A DNA stretch of 64,000 nt from Pseudomonas viridiflava. GTDB lineage: Bacteria > Pseudomonadota > Gammaproteobacteria > Pseudomonadales > Pseudomonadaceae. The stretch's first letter is position 1. The number at the start of each line of letters is the position of its first letter. This document shows positions 8,119 to 18,200 of this stretch, one piece after another. The position numbers and the translations under genes are program-made. The notes below the pieces were generated by a model that did not search any database, was not told the origin of the DNA, and saw nothing but the letters and a program-made list of their open reading frames with translations. The DNA is taken from contig NZ_UTIQ01000084.1 of NCBI RefSeq assembly GCF_900582625.1, positions 62,001 through 126,000 on the forward strand. The letters run 5' to 3'.

Positions 8119-8215
8119 CGTCATCCTCGCGCACGCGGGGATCCAGGCGCGGTGATTGTCCAAGCGACGCCGCTCGGCTCGAAACTCTGGATTCCCGCGT
8201 GCGCGGGAATGACGG
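8119..8215. repeat. dRS3-like MITE-type element, complete copy
   Basis: A 97-bp unit with inverted termini: CGTCATCCTCGCGCACGCGG opens it and CTGGATTCCCGCGTGCGCGG followed by GAATGACGG closes it. Each end is itself palindromic around the CGCGNACGCG core. Further copies are at 15405 (one arm) and 46654-46744, and the internal sequence beside the left arm is also related among copies. Confidence 0.8.
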
Positions 8216-8282
8216 TGGGTGAAGGGAGAGTGAGAGTCAGGCCTGTTGCCTACTCGGGGATGCGGGAAGAACACAACCACCT

Positions 8283-8348
8283 GTAGGAGAGGCTTTAGCC
8301 TCGATGCTCTTCAACCCTCAAGCGCATCGAGGCTAAAGCCTCTCCTAC
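8283..8348. repeat. REP-like palindrome (GTAGGAGAGGCTTTAGCC variant)
   Basis: GTAGGAGAGGCTTTAGCCTC opens an imperfect palindrome closed by GAGGCTAAAGCCTCTCCTAC. Compared with the other copies, C-G pairs in the core are changed on both arms (GGAGAGG/CCTCTCC rather than GGAGCGG/CCGCTCC), a compensatory change that keeps pairing. It sits 28 bp past the stop of the transglutaminase gene. Confidence 0.85.
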
Positions 8349-8376
8349 AAAAAGCATCCAGAACCTGCGATGGGCC

Positions 8377-9264
8377 TTACAGCGGAATTACCGTCACCTG
8401 CACGTCAGGATCATGGCTTCCGCCTCCCAAAATCACACCACGCAGCGGTGAGACGTCGGAGAAGTCGCGGCCTCGGGCGAGGCTGATGTGTTCCAGTGCC
8501 GGGCGCACGTTGTTGGTGGGGTCGAAGTCGACCCAGCCGAGCGTCGGGCAATACACGGATACCCACGCATGGGAGGCGTCGGCGCCGATCAGCCGGGGTT
8601 GGCCGGGCGGTGGCTGGGTGAGCAGGTAGCCGCTGACGTAACGCGCCGCCAAACCGCGCGAGCGCAAGCAGGCGAGCATCAGGTGGGCGAAGTCTTGGCA
8701 CACGCCACGGCGCCGCTCCAGCACTTCCACCAGCGGCGTCGCCACCTGGGTGGCTTCGGCGTCAAAGGTGAATTCGCGGAAGATTTTTTCCATCAGCGCC
8801 TGCACGCCAAGCAACAGCGGGCGGCTGGGCGGGAAGCAGCTGTCGGCGTAATCGGAGAAGGCTTTTTTCAAGCGCACATAGGGCGACTCGAAGCAGAAGC
8901 GGCAGGCGTCGAGCACCGCGTCGGGCTTGGGTTTGCCGTTGTAGGTGAGCACGCTGCGGGTGTGGTCCCAGGCGGGCGATTGGCGAAAATCCAGCGCCGG
9001 TTGTTCGCGCAGTTCCACCACCAGGCGGGCGTTCACTTCCAACTCGTCGTGGGGCCGTTCGAAGGCCAGGCGGGTGACCGGGTTGCCGAATACATCCTGC
9101 TCATCGCGGCGGCTGGTGGGCTCCGGGTTGATGTGCAGCTCTTGCTCCAGGCAAATCTGCCAGGGGCTCGGCCGCGGCCATAAGTGCGCCAGTTGCTGGG
9201 CCAGCGACACCGGGCTGTCGTAGCGGTAATGGGTGTCGTGAAGAATCTGGTAGCGCGCGCTCAT
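8377..9264 (-). CDS. Transglutaminase-like cysteine protease-fold protein
   Basis: A 295-residue cytoplasmic protein with the bacterial transglutaminase N-terminal beta domain (MSARYQILHDTHYRYDSPVS) followed by a transglutaminase-like core. The catalytic triad is visible: Cys189 in GVCQDF, His232 in ASHAWVSVY and Asp248 in VDFDPTNN. It is the last gene of a three-gene unit and its start overlaps the stop of the ATP-grasp/alpha-E gene by one base (TAATG). Family members with these partners are predicted to hydrolyse or transfer peptide amide bonds in an uncharacterised peptide pathway; the substrate is unknown. Confidence 0.87.
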   Translation of the reverse strand: MSARYQILHDTHYRYDSPVSLAQQLAHLWPRPSPWQICLEQELHINPEPTSRRDEQDVFGNPVTRLAFERPHDELEVNARLVVELREQPALDFRQSPAWDHTRSVLTYNGKPKPDAVLDACRFCFESPYVRLKKAFSDYADSCFPPSRPLLLGVQALMEKIFREFTFDAEATQVATPLVEVLERRRGVCQDFAHLMLACLRSRGLAARYVSGYLLTQPPPGQPRLIGADASHAWVSVYCPTLGWVDFDPTNNVRPALEHISLARGRDFSDVSPLRGVILGGGSHDPDVQVTVIPL

Positions 9265-11750
9265 TACACCGACACCGTTTGCTTGCTGACGTCATCGACA
9301 TGGGCGAAATGGCGCAGCGCTAAGCGGTCCGAGGCATGGCCGGCCGCTTCTGATACCTGCTTGAGCAGCACCACCAGACCGTCCAGCACCGCCCGCAAAC
9401 TGGTCACGCCAAACAACTGGTTTTCCAGGCTGCCGAGGTCGAACGCTGCCAGGCGCTCAGCCAACAGCGACAGGCCGACTTCACGCGGCGCGGCGAAATC
9501 TTCGTTAAGGCGGCTGAGCGAGCGCACGGCCAGGCGCAGTTGGAACAGCACGGCGTGGGGGTTTTGTTCGTCGAGCAGCAGTAAGTCCAGCACCGGAATC
9601 AGCTGCGGCACGGCCATGTAGCGCGAGCGGTAAGTAATGCTGCTGTTGCCCAGCTCCAGCAGCCATTCCAGGCCGACCTGATCGAACACCGCTACGCCAT
9701 GAAGAAACTCGGCCAGGCTGCTGCTGAGAAATTGCAGGCGCTCGATCTGCCGGCCCACCATGAGAAAGCGCCAGCCTTCGTCGCGGGTCATGTCGTCCAG
9801 GGCAAAGCCGGAGAGCGCGGCGAGCGACATCACCAAGCGGTTGAGAAAATCCAGCAGCTCGCCGAAGTCAGGTTTTTCGCTGTCGAGAATCTGCGCGTCG
9901 TGTTGCAGCTGCACCAGCGCTTGCCAGTTCTCCCGCGAAAGCTTGCCGCGTACTTGCGAGGCCGCCCACTGCAAGCGCAGCAGGTTGGCGCGCAGGCTGG
10001 CGGGCCAGTCCGGGCCCATCAAGGCGACCAACAAGCGGTCGTGCAGGTCGCCGGCTTCCGGCAGCAGTTTCAGGCTTTCGGCCAGCTCCACTGCGGCTTG
10101 CAGCGCCAGCGGATCGTCACCCTCCACGTAGCGCGCCAGCATGATGCGCAGCAACCGCGCGCTGTCGTCGCAGCGCTCGCAGTAGCGGCCAAACCAGAAC
10201 AAGTTTTCAACGATGCGCGACGGCAGATACGGGTCGCGCCGCACCAGGCCAAGGCCGCCGAGATTTTTCGGATTGGGCTTGGTTTCCCCGCCCGGCGCCG
10301 GCTCGCCCAGCACCCAGGTGTCTTTGCTGGCACCGCCGCGCTGCATCGACACCACGTCGGCGTCGGCCTCGGTGGCCACCCGCGTCAGGCCGCCGGGCAG
10401 AATGCGATAACCGTCGGCATCGGCCACGGCGTACACGCGCATGCCAATGGCGCGCGGCTGCAACTGCCCGTTCTCCGGCTGCCACACCGGCGCCTGCGAC
10501 AGCTGCGCCAGTTCCTGCGCCACATAGGCGTAGGGGCGTTTACGAATGCGTTTGGCCAGGGCGTCGCGCTGCGCTTGGCTGAGGTCGCGACCAAACACCG
10601 GGGTAAAACTTTGCGACGGGAAGGCGGGTTTGATCAGCAGCCCCGGCAGTTTCTCCAGTGCCTGCTCCAGCACCGGCTCTTCGCCGCACCACCAGGTAGC
10701 AATCGAGGGCAAGAGCAAGTCTTCGCCGAACAGGTGCTGATTGATTTGCGGCAGAAAGCCGAGCAAACCCGGCGATTCCAACACGCCGCTGCCCAGGGCG
10801 TTGGCCACGAGCACGCGGCCTTGGCGCACGGCTTCGAGCAGCCCCGGCACGCCGAGGGCGGAGTCGGTGCGCAGCTCCAGCGGGTCGCAGAAGTCGTCGT
10901 CGAGGCGGCGCATGATGGCGTGCACGCGGCGCAAGCCGCTGAGGGTTTTCAGGTACACGGTGGCGTCACGAACCGTCAGGTCGCCGCCTTCGACCAGCGG
11001 GTAACCGAGCTGGCGCGCCAGGTACAGGTGCTCAAAATAGCTTTCGTTAAAGCGCCCCGGCGTCAGCAGCACCACCAGCGGCACTTCGCCGTCGGTGGGC
11101 GCCTGGCGCGCCAGGGTTTCTTGCAAGGTACGGAAGAAGGCGTTGAGGTGCTGAATCTGTAAATCGCGGTACAGCTCGGGAAACGCGCGGGAAACAATCT
11201 GCCGATTTTCCAGGGCATAACCGGCACCCGACGGCGCCTGGGTACGGTCGGCCGTCACCCACCAGCGGCCATCGGGGGTGCGCGCCAAGTCCACGGCGTA
11301 CACATGCAAATACGTGCCATCCGGCGGTTCGACGCCTTGGCACGGCCAAAGAAAATTGTTGTGACCGAAGATCAATTCCGCTGGCAACAAGCCCTTGGCG
11401 ATCAGGGTTTGCGGACCGTACAAATCGGCCAATACGCTGTTGAGCAGCTTGGCGCGCTGGGCGATGCCGGCGGCGATTTTCTGCCATTCATCAGCGGGCA
11501 GAAGATGGGGCAGCAGGTCCAATTCCCACGGCCGGTCGGCGCCTTTGGGGTCGGCGTAGACGTTATAGGTCACGCCGTTTTCCTGAATTTGCCGCGTCAG
11601 CAACGCCTGGCGCTGGGCCAGTTGCAACACGCTGCTGCGTTGCAATTGGTCGAACAGCCGCCGCCAATGCGCGCGCAGGTTGCCCTCGCTGTCGAGCATC
11701 TCGTGGTAGCTACCCGGTGTCAGCCGGTACAGGTCTAGCAGGTCAGGCAT
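9264..11750 (-). CDS. Circularly permuted ATP-grasp / alpha-E domain fusion protein
   Basis: An 828-residue two-part protein. Residues about 70-500 are the circularly permuted ATP-grasp domain (DUF404/407, COG2308), with TYNVYADPKG, YAVDLARTPDG, LLTPGRFNESYFEH and a glycine-rich NALGSGVLESPGLLG loop. Residues about 506-815 are the all-helical alpha-E domain (DUF403, COG2307), starting YLPSRIVENLFWFGRYCERC. In many genomes these are separate genes. Established comparative genomics links the pair with transglutaminases and predicts ATP-dependent peptide-bond formation. It sits between the two transglutaminase genes, 119 bp after the larger one. No signal peptide is seen. Product and substrate are unknown. 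Confidence 0.87.
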   Translation of the reverse strand: MPDLLDLYRLTPGSYHEMLDSEGNLRAHWRRLFDQLQRSSVLQLAQRQALLTRQIQENGVTYNVYADPKGADRPWELDLLPHLLPADEWQKIAAGIAQRAKLLNSVLADLYGPQTLIAKGLLPAELIFGHNNFLWPCQGVEPPDGTYLHVYAVDLARTPDGRWWVTADRTQAPSGAGYALENRQIVSRAFPELYRDLQIQHLNAFFRTLQETLARQAPTDGEVPLVVLLTPGRFNESYFEHLYLARQLGYPLVEGGDLTVRDATVYLKTLSGLRRVHAIMRRLDDDFCDPLELRTDSALGVPGLLEAVRQGRVLVANALGSGVLESPGLLGFLPQINQHLFGEDLLLPSIATWWCGEEPVLEQALEKLPGLLIKPAFPSQSFTPVFGRDLSQAQRDALAKRIRKRPYAYVAQELAQLSQAPVWQPENGQLQPRAIGMRVYAVADADGYRILPGGLTRVATEADADVVSMQRGGASKDTWVLGEPAPGGETKPNPKNLGGLGLVRRDPYLPSRIVENLFWFGRYCERCDDSARLLRIMLARYVEGDDPLALQAAVELAESLKLLPEAGDLHDRLLVALMGPDWPASLRANLLRLQWAASQVRGKLSRENWQALVQLQHDAQILDSEKPDFGELLDFLNRLVMSLAALSGFALDDMTRDEGWRFLMVGRQIERLQFLSSSLAEFLHGVAVFDQVGLEWLLELGNSSITYRSRYMAVPQLIPVLDLLLLDEQNPHAVLFQLRLAVRSLSRLNEDFAAPREVGLSLLAERLAAFDLGSLENQLFGVTSLRAVLDGLVVLLKQVSEAAGHASDRLALRHFAHVDDVSKQTVSV

Positions 11751-11869
11751 GTAACGCTCGGCAGACGACAGGAAATCAGAAAGTACCGCTCAAAAGCGTA
11801 GCGCAGCCCGGCAATATCACCCATGGCGCGCCACCTGCTCTGGGCGGCGCTTGCCAAGGGCGAAACCGG

Positions 11870-14800
11870 TCAGCGTCGATGCAGGCGCAGGTCCAAGGTC
11901 ATCGGCAGCTCATCGTTGATCTGCAACGTCGGCACCGACAACTGCCCGGGGTTATGCCCAAGGCGGAAAAAACGCGCCATGCGCCGGCTTTCCGCTTCGT
12001 TGGCGTTCACCGGCAGGGTCTCGTAATTGCGCCCGCCGGGGTGGGCGACATGATACTGACAACCGCCCAGCGAGCGCTGCATCCAGGTATCCAGCAGGTC
12101 GAACACCAGCGGCGCGTGTACGCCAATAGTCGGCTGCAGCGCGTTGTACGGCTGCCAGGCGCGAAAGCGCACGCCGGCAACGAACTCGCCTACGCGCCCG
12201 GTCGGCTGCAGCGGCACCGCCACGCCATTGCAGGTGAGCAGGTAGCGCTGCGGCGGCAGGCCGTTGATTTTCACTTGCACGCGCTCCAGCGAGGAATCGA
12301 CATAGCGCACCGTGCCGCCGCCACCGCCTTCCTCGCCCAGCACATGCCACGGCTCCAGCGCCTGCCGCAGTTCCAGCTCGATACCGGCCACGGCGTAATC
12401 ACCGATTTTCGGGAAGCGAAACTCCAGATGCGCGTCGAACCACTCAGCGCGCAGCGGATAGCCGGCGTTGTTCAGGTCGACAATCACGTCGGCGAAGTCT
12501 TGCTGGATAAAGTGCGGCAGCAGGAAGCGGTCGTGCAGCTCCGTGCCCCAGCGCGCCAGTTTCGGCGGCGCGTAAGGCTCGCGCCAGAAACGCGCCACCA
12601 GCGCACGCAGCAATAGTTGTTGGGTCAGGCTCATGCGCGCATGGGGCGGCATTTCGAAACCGCGCAGCTCCAGCAAGCCGAGGCGGCCGCTGGCGCTGTC
12701 GGGCGAATAGAGTTTGTCGATGCAGAACTCGGCGCGGTGGGTGTTGCCGGTCACGTCAATCAGCAGGTTACGCAGCAGGCGGTCGACAATCCACGGCGGG
12801 CATTCTTCGCCCGGCGCCGGCATTTGCGAGAAGGCGATTTCCAGTTCGTAGAGCGAGTCGTTGCGGGCTTCGTCGATGCGCGGCGCCTGGGACGTCGGGC
12901 CGATAAAAAGCCCGGAGAACAGGTACGACAGCGACGGGTGATTGTGCCAATAGCTGATCAGGCTGCGCAGCAAATCGGGGCGGCGCAGAAACGGCGAGTC
13001 GGCCGGCGTGGCGCCACCGAGCACAAAGTGGTTCCCGCCGCCGGTGCCGGTGTGGCGGCCGTCGATCATGAACTTCTCGGTGGTCAGCCGGGTTTGCCGC
13101 GCTTCTTCGTAGAGGAACTCGGTGCGCTCAACCAACTGCTCCCAGCTGGACGAGGGCTGCACATTCACCTCAATCACGCCGGGGTCGGGCGTGACGCGGA
13201 AGTTGCCCAAACGCGGATCGCTGGGTGGCTCGTAGCCTTCGAGCAGCACCGGGCAATGCAGCTCTTCGGCGCAGGCCTCGATCACGTTGACCAACGTCAG
13301 GTAATCCTCAAGCGCGGCGAGCGGCGGCATAAACAGGTACAAGCGCCCGTCGCGCGCTTCGGCGCACAAGGCGGTACGAGTCAGCCAATGGGCCGACTCG
13401 TCGATCTTCGGCTCGCGTGCATCGGTCGCGGCCGGCGTCTCCCCCCGCTCAGCCGGCAACACGCGCAGCGCGTCGCTGGACGGCAATTCGGCGAAGCTCT
13501 GGTTCGGGTCGGGCACGTGCACAAACGGAAACTCTGCCGCCTTCACCCACGGCTGCGATGCCAGCGGCAAGCGATAGCCCATGGCCGAGTCGCCCGGAAC
13601 CAGCCGGCAATGCTCGTCGCGCAAATACCAGCGCCCGCTTTGCCAGGCATCGCCATCTGCGGTGCGGGCCAACGGCAGCACTTGGCCGACGACTTTATCC
13701 AGGCCCTGAGCAAACACTTTGCGCAGCCGCGCGCGCTCCATTTCATCGCTCAGGCGTGAGTCTTCAGCGCTGACGTTTTTGGGCAATGCGCCTTCACGCC
13801 AGAGGTAATAAAAATTGTCTTCGTAGGCGGGAAACACGAAGTCGCCGGGCAGTTGCAGACGCTCGGCCACGCTGGCGAGGAAGCGCCCGGCGAGCGCGCC
13901 ATCGGCTTCGTAGTTCTGGGTTTCATCGGCGACCAGCGCCGGGTTGTGCCAAATCGGTTCGCCGTCGTGGCGCCAGAAACAGTTCAGCGACCAGCGCGGC
14001 AGTTGCTCGCCCGGGTACCACTTGCCCTGGCCAAAATGCACCAGGCCTTTGGGCGCGTAGCGCTTGCGCATGCGCTGGTACAGCTCGGCGGAGAGTTTGC
14101 GTTTGTTATCGCCCAGCGCGTCGGTGTTCCACTCGGGGCCGTCGGGGTCGTCGATGGAAACAAAAGTCGGCTCGCCGCCCATGGTCAGGCGCACGTCGCC
14201 TTCGAGCAGGTCGTGATCAATCTGCCGGCCGAGGCGCTCGATCTCCAGCCATTGCTCCTCGGTGTACGGTTTGGTCACGCGCGGCGCTTCCCAGATGCGC
14301 TCCACCGACATCTCGTGGGTGAACTCCGCTTCGCACGGCTCCACCACGCCGCTGATGGGCGCCGCCGAGGAAGGCTCCGGGCTGCACGCCAAGGGAATAT
14401 GGCCTTCGCCGGCAAACAGGCCGGACGTTGGATCGAGCCCCACCCAACCGGCGCCGGGCAAATACACCTCGCACCAGGCATGCAGGTCGGTGAAATCCAC
14501 GGTGGTGCCGCTGGGGCCGTCGAGGGCTTTGACGTCGGCGGTGAGTTGAATCAGGTAGCCGGAAACGAACCGCGCCGCCAGGCCGAGGCTGCGCAGAATC
14601 TGCACCAGCAACCAGGCCGAATCGCGGCACGAGCCGGAAGCGTTGACCAGGGTTTGCTCGGGCGTTTGTACGCCCGGCTCCATGCGGATCAGGTAGCTGA
14701 TGTCCTGGCTCAGGCGCTGGTTCAGGGCGACGAGGAAGTCGATGGTCGGCAGCGGCTTGCGCTCAATGCTCGCGACGTAGGCGTCGAATTTTGTCGTGGG

Positions 14801-15166
14801 GTCGAGGGTCGCCAGGTACGGCGTCAGCTCGCGCTTTTCATCGGCCGAATAGGTGAACGGGATTTTTTCGGCGTAGGGCTCGAGGAAGAAATCGAACGGG
14901 TTGAACACCGCCATTTCGGCGACCAGATCGACCTCGATGCGCAGCTCGGTGGTTTTCTCCGGGAACACCAGGCGCGCCAGGTAATTGCCCTGAGGGTCTT
15001 GTTGCCAATTGATGAAGTGCTTTTCGGGCAGCACTTTCAGCGCGTACGAGAGCACGCGCGTACGGCTATGGGCCGCCGGGCGCAAACGCACGATTTGCGG
15101 GCCAAGGTCTACCGCGCGGTCATAGCGGTAGTGGGTAACGTGGTGCAATGCGACATGAATCGACAC
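11870..15166 (-). CDS. Large transglutaminase-like protein with DUF2126 domain
   Basis: A 1098-residue protein, first gene of the transglutaminase/ATP-grasp unit. The N-terminal part (1-280) is a transglutaminase-like domain with the bacterial beta-sandwich lead, Cys180 in SGSCRDSAW, His229 in DLHAWCEVY and Asp245 in GLDPTSG. From about residue 300 to the end it matches the DUF2126 type (LTMGGEPTFVSIDDPDG, HTGTGGGNHFVLGG), of unknown function, perhaps a glutamine-synthetase-like amide ligase. The start is GTG 15166, with AGGAGG seven bases upstream; the longer frame to 15208 is less likely. The three genes probably act together on a peptide or polyglutamate-like substrate, by inference. Confidence 0.87.
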   Translation of the reverse strand: MSIHVALHHVTHYRYDRAVDLGPQIVRLRPAAHSRTRVLSYALKVLPEKHFINWQQDPQGNYLARLVFPEKTTELRIEVDLVAEMAVFNPFDFFLEPYAEKIPFTYSADEKRELTPYLATLDPTTKFDAYVASIERKPLPTIDFLVALNQRLSQDISYLIRMEPGVQTPEQTLVNASGSCRDSAWLLVQILRSLGLAARFVSGYLIQLTADVKALDGPSGTTVDFTDLHAWCEVYLPGAGWVGLDPTSGLFAGEGHIPLACSPEPSSAAPISGVVEPCEAEFTHEMSVERIWEAPRVTKPYTEEQWLEIERLGRQIDHDLLEGDVRLTMGGEPTFVSIDDPDGPEWNTDALGDNKRKLSAELYQRMRKRYAPKGLVHFGQGKWYPGEQLPRWSLNCFWRHDGEPIWHNPALVADETQNYEADGALAGRFLASVAERLQLPGDFVFPAYEDNFYYLWREGALPKNVSAEDSRLSDEMERARLRKVFAQGLDKVVGQVLPLARTADGDAWQSGRWYLRDEHCRLVPGDSAMGYRLPLASQPWVKAAEFPFVHVPDPNQSFAELPSSDALRVLPAERGETPAATDAREPKIDESAHWLTRTALCAEARDGRLYLFMPPLAALEDYLTLVNVIEACAEELHCPVLLEGYEPPSDPRLGNFRVTPDPGVIEVNVQPSSSWEQLVERTEFLYEEARQTRLTTEKFMIDGRHTGTGGGNHFVLGGATPADSPFLRRPDLLRSLISYWHNHPSLSYLFSGLFIGPTSQAPRIDEARNDSLYELEIAFSQMPAPGEECPPWIVDRLLRNLLIDVTGNTHRAEFCIDKLYSPDSASGRLGLLELRGFEMPPHARMSLTQQLLLRALVARFWREPYAPPKLARWGTELHDRFLLPHFIQQDFADVIVDLNNAGYPLRAEWFDAHLEFRFPKIGDYAVAGIELELRQALEPWHVLGEEGGGGGTVRYVDSSLERVQVKINGLPPQRYLLTCNGVAVPLQPTGRVGEFVAGVRFRAWQPYNALQPTIGVHAPLVFDLLDTWMQRSLGGCQYHVAHPGGRNYETLPVNANEAESRRMARFFRLGHNPGQLSVPTLQINDELPMTLDLRLHRR

Positions 15167-15404
15167 GGCGTGCCTCCTGCGAGCCTTGGCGGGCTGTGAG
15201 CCGCGCAAGACTTATGCCAGCCGGGGCGGAGCCGGTGGTTTCGCTACCCGTCCCTGCACCCCGGCACCAAAATCGCGCCAGTGGCGATGCGTGGGGCAGA
15301 GGATCGCACGTTAACGGGGCGCAGGGGATGTCGAGGTGGCTACCGAGGTCTTCATTGTGGCGGGCGCGGACCGTTCAGGATCACAACTCTATGGCCAATC
15401 ACAC

Positions 15405-15432
15405 CGTCATCCTCGCGAACGCGGGGATCCAG
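15405..15432. repeat. dRS3-like element, left arm only
   Basis: CGTCATCCTCGCGAACGCGG followed by GGATCCAG matches the left arm of the complete copies at 8119 and 46654. The next 15 bases (AATGTTCAGCCGAAC) resemble the interior of the other copies, but no CTGGATTCCCGC right arm follows. Confidence 0.75.
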
Positions 15433-15487
15433 AATGTTCAGCCGAACGCAGGGAAGCCGGGCGCTACGATCAAAATCCAGTCAAAAG

Positions 15488-15600
15488 CCCCTCACCCCTA
15501 GCCCCTCTCCCGCAAGCGGGAGAGGGGAATGGATCGGGGAGGTTTCGAAACACGCGGTCGGCTCCCTCTCCCGCTTGCGGGAGAGGGCTGGGGTGAGGGG
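15488..15600. repeat. 113-bp inverted repeat (CCCCTCACCCC type)
   Basis: Opens CCCCTCACCCCTAGCCCCTC and closes with GGGCTGGGGTGAGGGG. Each side also carries its own internal palindrome, CCCTCTCCCGCAAGCGGGAG and CCCTCTCCCGCTTGCGGGAG. Repeats of this look are common between genes in pseudomonads and xanthomonads. It encodes nothing and may act as a strong RNA hairpin. Confidence 0.8.
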
Positions 15601-15632
15601 CCGTTGACTCTCAACCAACACCACACACAAAA

Positions 15633-15657
15633 ACGCCAACCCGAAGGTTGGCGTTTT
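15633..15657 (-). terminator. Rho-independent terminator of ygiQ
   Basis: AACGCCAACC-CGAA-GGTTGGCGTT hairpin with T runs on both sides. On the minus strand it lies 18 bp past the ygiQ stop and is followed by TTTTTG, so it should end that gene. It would also work for plus-strand transcripts. Confidence 0.88.
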
Positions 15658-15674
15658 TTGTTCATGCACAAGCC

Positions 15675-17993
<2,319 letters not shown>

Positions 17994-18200
17994 GGGGGAA
18001 CCGTATGGCAGTTGCATGGAAAATCGCGGGCGCGGAATATAGCACAAAAAATGTACAGAATCCGACTGTGTCAGTCAGCTACTGGCCGATGGATGACAAG
18101 AAAGTCGCTAAAGCCCTGTCATCAATTTCCGATACTGATAGCTATACTCGATCCAGTTTTAATCGCCCGGCCGCAGCGCTTGGCTTCAAGGAGTTATGCG

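Larger units (their letters stand above)
7984..8376. other. Repeat-filled intergenic region
   Basis: This 393-bp gap separates two minus-strand units and contains no convincing gene. It holds a dRS3-like inverted-repeat element (8119-8215) and a REP-like palindrome (8283-8348). The promoter of the beta-helix/cytochrome unit should lie in the AT-richer segment 7990-8080. Short frames running through the repeats are artefacts. Confidence 0.7.
15167..15674. other. Repeat-rich gap between DUF2126 gene and ygiQ
   Basis: This 508-bp gap has no convincing gene. From left to right it contains the promoter side of the transglutaminase unit, one arm of a dRS3-like element (15405-15432), a 113-bp inverted repeat (15488-15600) and the ygiQ terminator (15633-15657). 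The dRS3-like copy lacks its right arm, and the second repeat starts about 55 bp after its left arm. Confidence 0.7.

Noticed and set aside
8092..8286. Short frames at 8035-8280 and 8092-8286
   Set aside because: They are translations of the dRS3-like element and the flanking REP-like repeat; the same peptides arise at 15281-15607 and 46354-46812 from the other copies.
13853..15199. Open frame of 448 codons on the plus strand, and similar ones at 12617-13759 and 9699-11162
   Set aside because: All are antisense to the transglutaminase and ATP-grasp genes and show shadow composition.
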